From contig JAHIMW010000038.1 of assembly GCA_018896355.1 (NCBI GenBank), positions 1 to 32,923 on the forward strand: a stretch of 32,923 nucleotides of DNA, read 5' to 3'. The position numbers were made by a program, and so were the translations under genes. Below, piece after piece: positions 30,082 to 32,923 of this stretch. Every line of letters starts with the position of its first letter. Position 1 is the stretch's first letter. This stretch comes from Pseudomonadota bacterium (GTDB lineage Bacteria; Desulfobacterota; Syntrophia; Syntrophales; UBA5619). The notes under the pieces are model-generated. The model did not search any database. It saw only the letters and a list, made by a program, of their open reading frames with translations, and was not told the origin of the DNA.

Positions 30082-30558
30082 ATGCGACTCTCATGGGACG
30101 ACTACTTTCTGAAGATGGCCGAAACCGCATGCCTCCGCTCGACCTGCCTGCGGGCCCAGTTCGGGGCCGTTCTCGTCAGGAACCACACGATCATCAGCAC
30201 CGGGTACAACGGCGCCGCCGCAGGCGTCCGGAGCTGCCTGGAGCGGGGGGAGTGCGTCCGGGAGCGCCTCCAGATCCCGAGCGGTGAACACTACGAGATC
30301 TGCCATTCGGTCCACGCGGAGGCGAACGCGATCATCCGCGCGAGCTTCGAATTGATGGACGACGCCACGCTGTATATCTACGGTCTTCAGCAGCAGAAAC
30401 CCCGCAGCGGGATGCCCTGTTTCATGTGCTGGCGGATGATCTTCAACGCCGGCATCGGCCAGGTGGTTTTTCTCGACGACGAGGGACAGAAAAAGACGGT
30501 GAACGTCAAGGTGGTCGACCGCGGCCGCATCCTCTCCTACGTCGCGCCGGAGCCCTGA
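30082..30558 (+). CDS. Deoxycytidylate (dCMP) deaminase family protein, ComEB-like
   Basis: Zinc deaminase predicted to convert dCMP to dUMP, feeding thymidylate synthesis. 158 residues. The zinc site is H78-A-E80 (CHSVHAEANAI) with C113 and C116 (MPCFMCWRMI). STCLRAQFGAVLVRN and STGYNGAAAG at the N-terminus match the dCMP deaminase/ComEB branch. Allosteric and substrate residues cannot be assigned by eye. AAGGAGA lies about 10 bases before ATG 30082. It is the only plus-strand gene in the right half and is convergent with the radical SAM gene; I see no terminator in the 102 bases between. Confidence 0.92.
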   Translation: MRLSWDDYFLKMAETACLRSTCLRAQFGAVLVRNHTIISTGYNGAAAGVRSCLERGECVRERLQIPSGEHYEICHSVHAEANAIIRASFELMDDATLYIYGLQQQKPRSGMPCFMCWRMIFNAGIGQVVFLDDEGQKKTVNVKVVDRGRILSYVAPEP

Positions 30559-30660
30559 ATTTCAGATGCTCCAGCGCCCCGGCGGCTCAGATGCGGGTGA
30601 CGAAGTCCTGTCTGGACGCGATGTGATCATACCCATGCCGCGCAAGCCGCTCCCTCCGCA

Positions 30661-32412
30661 CTATTTGCCGAAGGTTTCCGCGGGACGATCGATCACAAGG
30701 CCCGTACCCCGCACCTCGGTTTTTTGCCTCGCGGGATGGATCTTCTCCAGCGCCACGGCCGCCGCGTTCTTCTCATGGAAGGAACAGGGTTCGTAGCTCC
30801 AGCCGGCGGCAAGACGCGCCTCTTCCCTCTTCAGCGCTATCCAGGAAAACCGCCCGATAAGCGGGGCAACCAGACGGGTCTTCCAGCCGAAGGCCGTGTA
30901 GATATCCTCCAGCAACTGCGCCGCTTTTTCTTTTTGGCGGGGATCGTCCCGATACCACTTTCTCATCGCCCAGACCACGCCGGCATAGGTGGAGCGCAGC
31001 GGGAAAGCCTCCCAGGCGACACGCTTGCGGATGCGCGGCCGGGGATCTTTGCCGTACCGCTGCCAGCCGTCGAGCAGCACCCGGATCATCCGGAGCAGGC
31101 TCGGCCCATTCACCGCGAAGTCGCGTCGGAAGGCCTCCAGCAGATATTTTTCCTCCAGCCCCGCCGGGATGTGCGGATGGCGGTAATTGAAGCGGTACTG
31201 TCCGTGGGCGTCGGCAGCGGGAAACTCCGCTTCCGGCAGCAGCGAACCCTCCTGCCTGTGTTTTTCATAGAGGGGCGTTCCCGGAATCGGCGTGTAGAGC
31301 ATAAACTGGTGAAAGACAGTCTCATGGCCGATCGCGTAATCGATAATGGCATCCATATTTTCCGGCCGGTGCTCCTCCAGGCCGATGATCGAGGACCCCA
31401 GCACGCGGATTCCGTGAGACTGCAAGAGATCGACCAACGCGCGCGTATCGACCCCTTCGAGCTTGTCATAGGCGCTCTCCTCACCTTCCAGCCCCATCCA
31501 GACCCAGCCGACCCCCAGCCGCACCAGTTGATCGATCGTATAGGACTTCAAAGCCCGCGCGGAGCTGAAAACATAGATGGCCCAGCTTTTCCCGTTGGCC
31601 TCCATCAAGTCCAGCAACCGAAGCGCCCGCTTCTTGTGGAGGAGAAAATTCTCGTCCAGGGTGAAGAACGATTTCACCTTGAGTTTTTCCTCCATTTTGC
31701 ACATCGCGGCAAAGAGTTCATCCCCCGTTTCAAAGAAATTGACGAATTTCCCTTTTCCACCGAACAACGCGGAGGTGGAGCAGAAGTTGCAGCCCATCGG
31801 ACATCCGACCGACGGGATCAGGATCGCCGCCGTGCCTCCGGGCCGGTTGTCGAGGCCAATCCCCATCGTCCGGCCGCCAAAACCCGAAATCGCCAGCGGG
31901 TGGATTATTGGGGCCTGGTCGCCCTGCCCCAGATAGCGCTGAAACCAGCGAACCCCTTCGCCGCGTACGATATGGTCGGCATCGATGATCTCCGCGAGCC
32001 CCTCCTTGTTGCTGATGTGGCCGCCGATGATGATCGCGGCGTCCGGCCGGTACCGACGGATCAGCTTGCACATCTTACGGACCTTGCCTACATTCGGAAC
32101 GATGCCGCTGATCCCGATGATATCGTAGCTGTTTTGCCGGATCTCCTCGCTGAACGACTCCAGCGTCGGGAAATCCAGCAGGGTGCATGGGGCCTCGATA
32201 TTGCTCTGGATCATCATCAACCCAAAGGAACGGTGGAACATCCGGAGCGAGAATCCCCCCTGGACACGGGTTACCTGATTCTGATACAATTCCATCGGGT
32301 TGATTTTGCGGCTCCCGTACTCGTCATCCCGTGCGTAAGGCCCGAAGACGCTCGCGAGCAGAACTCGGGCGCGGCTTCCGAGCTGATGGACCGGCTGATT
32401 TCTTTCCGGCAT
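30661..32412 (-). CDS. B12-binding-domain-type radical SAM protein
   Basis: 583 residues. The N-terminal region (to about 170) has the alternating strands of a cobalamin-binding Rossmann-like domain: YDIIGISGIVPNVGKVRKMC, then AAIIIGGH. It lacks the DxHxxG motif of base-off cobalamin binding. The radical SAM core has C204, C208 and C211 (GCPMGCNFC), TLDENFLL, and a WVWMGLEG strand. A C-terminal region of about 170 residues, rich in Arg and aromatic residues, follows. ATG 32412 has a strong AAAGGAGG upstream. Such proteins include methyltransferases and ring-forming enzymes of lipid and natural-product pathways; the substrate cannot be inferred. It appears monocistronic. Confidence 0.85.
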   Translation of the reverse strand: MPERNQPVHQLGSRARVLLASVFGPYARDDEYGSRKINPMELYQNQVTRVQGGFSLRMFHRSFGLMMIQSNIEAPCTLLDFPTLESFSEEIRQNSYDIIGISGIVPNVGKVRKMCKLIRRYRPDAAIIIGGHISNKEGLAEIIDADHIVRGEGVRWFQRYLGQGDQAPIIHPLAISGFGGRTMGIGLDNRPGGTAAILIPSVGCPMGCNFCSTSALFGGKGKFVNFFETGDELFAAMCKMEEKLKVKSFFTLDENFLLHKKRALRLLDLMEANGKSWAIYVFSSARALKSYTIDQLVRLGVGWVWMGLEGEESAYDKLEGVDTRALVDLLQSHGIRVLGSSIIGLEEHRPENMDAIIDYAIGHETVFHQFMLYTPIPGTPLYEKHRQEGSLLPEAEFPAADAHGQYRFNYRHPHIPAGLEEKYLLEAFRRDFAVNGPSLLRMIRVLLDGWQRYGKDPRPRIRKRVAWEAFPLRSTYAGVVWAMRKWYRDDPRQKEKAAQLLEDIYTAFGWKTRLVAPLIGRFSWIALKREEARLAAGWSYEPCSFHEKNAAAVALEKIHPARQKTEVRGTGLVIDRPAETFGK

Positions 32413-32460
32413 GATAACCTCCTTTGGGGGCCGTCTTATGGCGGCACGGAAGCACGTTAA

Positions 32461-32489
32461 AAGATATTGCGTAGAATGAAAAGAGGCAA
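32461..32489 (-). promoter_or_regulatory. Predicted promoter of the radical SAM gene
   Basis: On the minus strand: TTGCCT (32489-32484), a 17-base spacer, TATCTT (32466-32461), about 49 bases before the ATG at 32412. Confidence 0.5.
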
Positions 32490-32498
32490 GTTGTTGTT

Positions 32499-32637
32499 TT
32501 ACAATACTTTTACAATGAGCTGTTCCTCTTCAGGATCAAACAGGGAAAATTTCCACCCGATCCTGGCCGTATTGGACGGGATATTGGATAGTTCTATTCC
32601 CCGGATATCGCCCTGCCCTGCCCTGGATATCAGCTCT
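32499..32637 (-). pseudogene. Possible 3' remnant of a gene cut by a MITE
   Basis: An open frame of about 45 codons ends at 32499 and reads like real protein: IRGIELSNIPSNTARIGWKF then DPEEEQLIVKVL. Just upstream it enters the MITE at 32638, where the protein character is lost. I do not recognise the family. It may be the tail of a gene truncated by the insertion, or chance. Confidence 0.35.
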
Positions 32638-32834
32638 GAGACCTTTGAATTTCTGTCCTTACTGTCATTGCGAAGAGCGGAGCGACAAAGCAATCCGACG
32701 CAGTCGTTGCGAGGGCTTCCGCCCGAAGCAATCTCATCAATGCAGTAAATTATGGGATTGCTTCGTCGGCCTTTGGCCTCCTCGCAATGACAAATGGCGC
32801 GTTTTTCAAAGGTCTCGCCCAGGATATCAGCTCT
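32620..32834. mobile_element. MITE-like element, family 1 copy 3 (179 bp) with 18-bp flanking direct repeat
   Basis: The element spans 32638-32816, from GAGACCTTTGAA to TTCAAAGGTCTC, with the same inverted ends as copy 1. It carries an extra internal piece of about 36 bases around GTCGTTGCGAGGGCTTCCGC. The flanks are GCCCTGGATATCAGCTCT (32620-32637) and GCCCAGGATATCAGCTCT (32817-32834), one mismatch in 18, both directly abutting the element. This is far longer than the 5-bp duplications of the other copies. Confidence 0.8.
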
Positions 32835-32923
32835 TGACAAGACTTAAAAAATAATCATAGTGCTCCGACAAAAATATTGTTTAGAGGTAATTGCAAAAGT
32901 ACCAATAAATCCCCTCCCCCCTG
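32835..32923. other. Right edge, nothing recognised
   Basis: AT-rich and non-coding as far as can be seen. The final bases, AATCCCCTCCCCCCTG, look like the start of another G/C-tract repeat cut by the window end. Confidence 0.4.

Noticed and set aside
30558..30661. Bidirectional terminator between the convergent genes
   Set aside because: I looked for it and found no stem followed by a T-run in either direction.
1..32923. CRISPR array
   Set aside because: The repeats found are palindromic dispersed units or tight tandem runs; none shows regular repeats of 25-40 bases with unique spacers, and no cas-like gene is present.

Overview
This is a chromosomal window of about 33 kb from a Gram-negative bacterium, most likely a deltaproteobacterium (Desulfobacterota, Syntrophales-like). 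The reasons are the miaB / bifunctional nuclease / xerC / hslVU / argBDFGH / lptM / lysA / dapAB order on one strand, which resembles gene orders I recall from Geobacter and relatives, a high-GC housekeeping background, and abundant intergenic palindromic repeats of kinds common in that phylum. The assignment is inference; no rRNA or species marker is present.

Layout. (1) 1-1243, minus: the start of a metallo-beta-lactamase-fold protein follows a PpiC/SurA-type lipoprotein foldase. (2) 1290-8218 is an accessory zone. It holds two copies of a small MITE-like element, small hypothetical genes, a GT2-type glycosyltransferase, orphan antitoxins (brnA with a brnT stub, and hicB), an AT-rich transposase joining an IS21-like N-terminus to an IS630-like DDE core, and one complete antitoxin/ParE-toxin pair. 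Duplicated pieces of miaA and of the glycosyltransferase gene lie on both sides of it. (3) 8215-15088, minus: miaA, a cold-shock protein, oppF and oppD, pepA, tRNA-Cys and tRNA-Gly, pgsA and a small membrane-anchored metal-binding protein. (4) 15255-29815, minus: a 14.5-kb co-directional biosynthetic and housekeeping run (folK, dapB, dapA, lysA, lptM, argH, argG, argF, argD, argB, hslU, hslV, xerC, bifunctional nuclease, miaB, listed in coordinate order, so miaB is transcribed first). Many genes overlap by ATGA/GTGA or sit within a few bases. (5) 30082-32412: a plus-strand dCMP deaminase convergent with a minus-strand radical SAM protein, then a third, larger MITE copy in what looks like a decayed gene.

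How it works together. argB, argD, argF, argG and argH cover N-acetylglutamate phosphorylation, the acetylornithine transamination step and ornithine to arginine. dapA, dapB and lysA cover the entry, reduction and final decarboxylation steps of the diaminopimelate-lysine pathway. HslVU is an ATP-dependent protease, XerC resolves chromosome dimers, and MiaA and MiaB act in sequence on A37 of tRNAs. OppDF with PepA suggests import and breakdown of peptides, although no permease or binding-protein gene is in the window.

The most distinctive property is how far small repeats have invaded gene ends. A palindrome extends DapB by 25 residues and still keeps the overlap with folK. A repeat supplies the oppF stop codon, another overlaps the argF stop, and a simple-sequence tract adds a Lys/Glu/Gly tail to HslV and provides the ribosome-binding region of hslU. 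I found no CRISPR array, no prophage and no clear defence or biosynthetic cluster beyond the toxin-antitoxin pieces.
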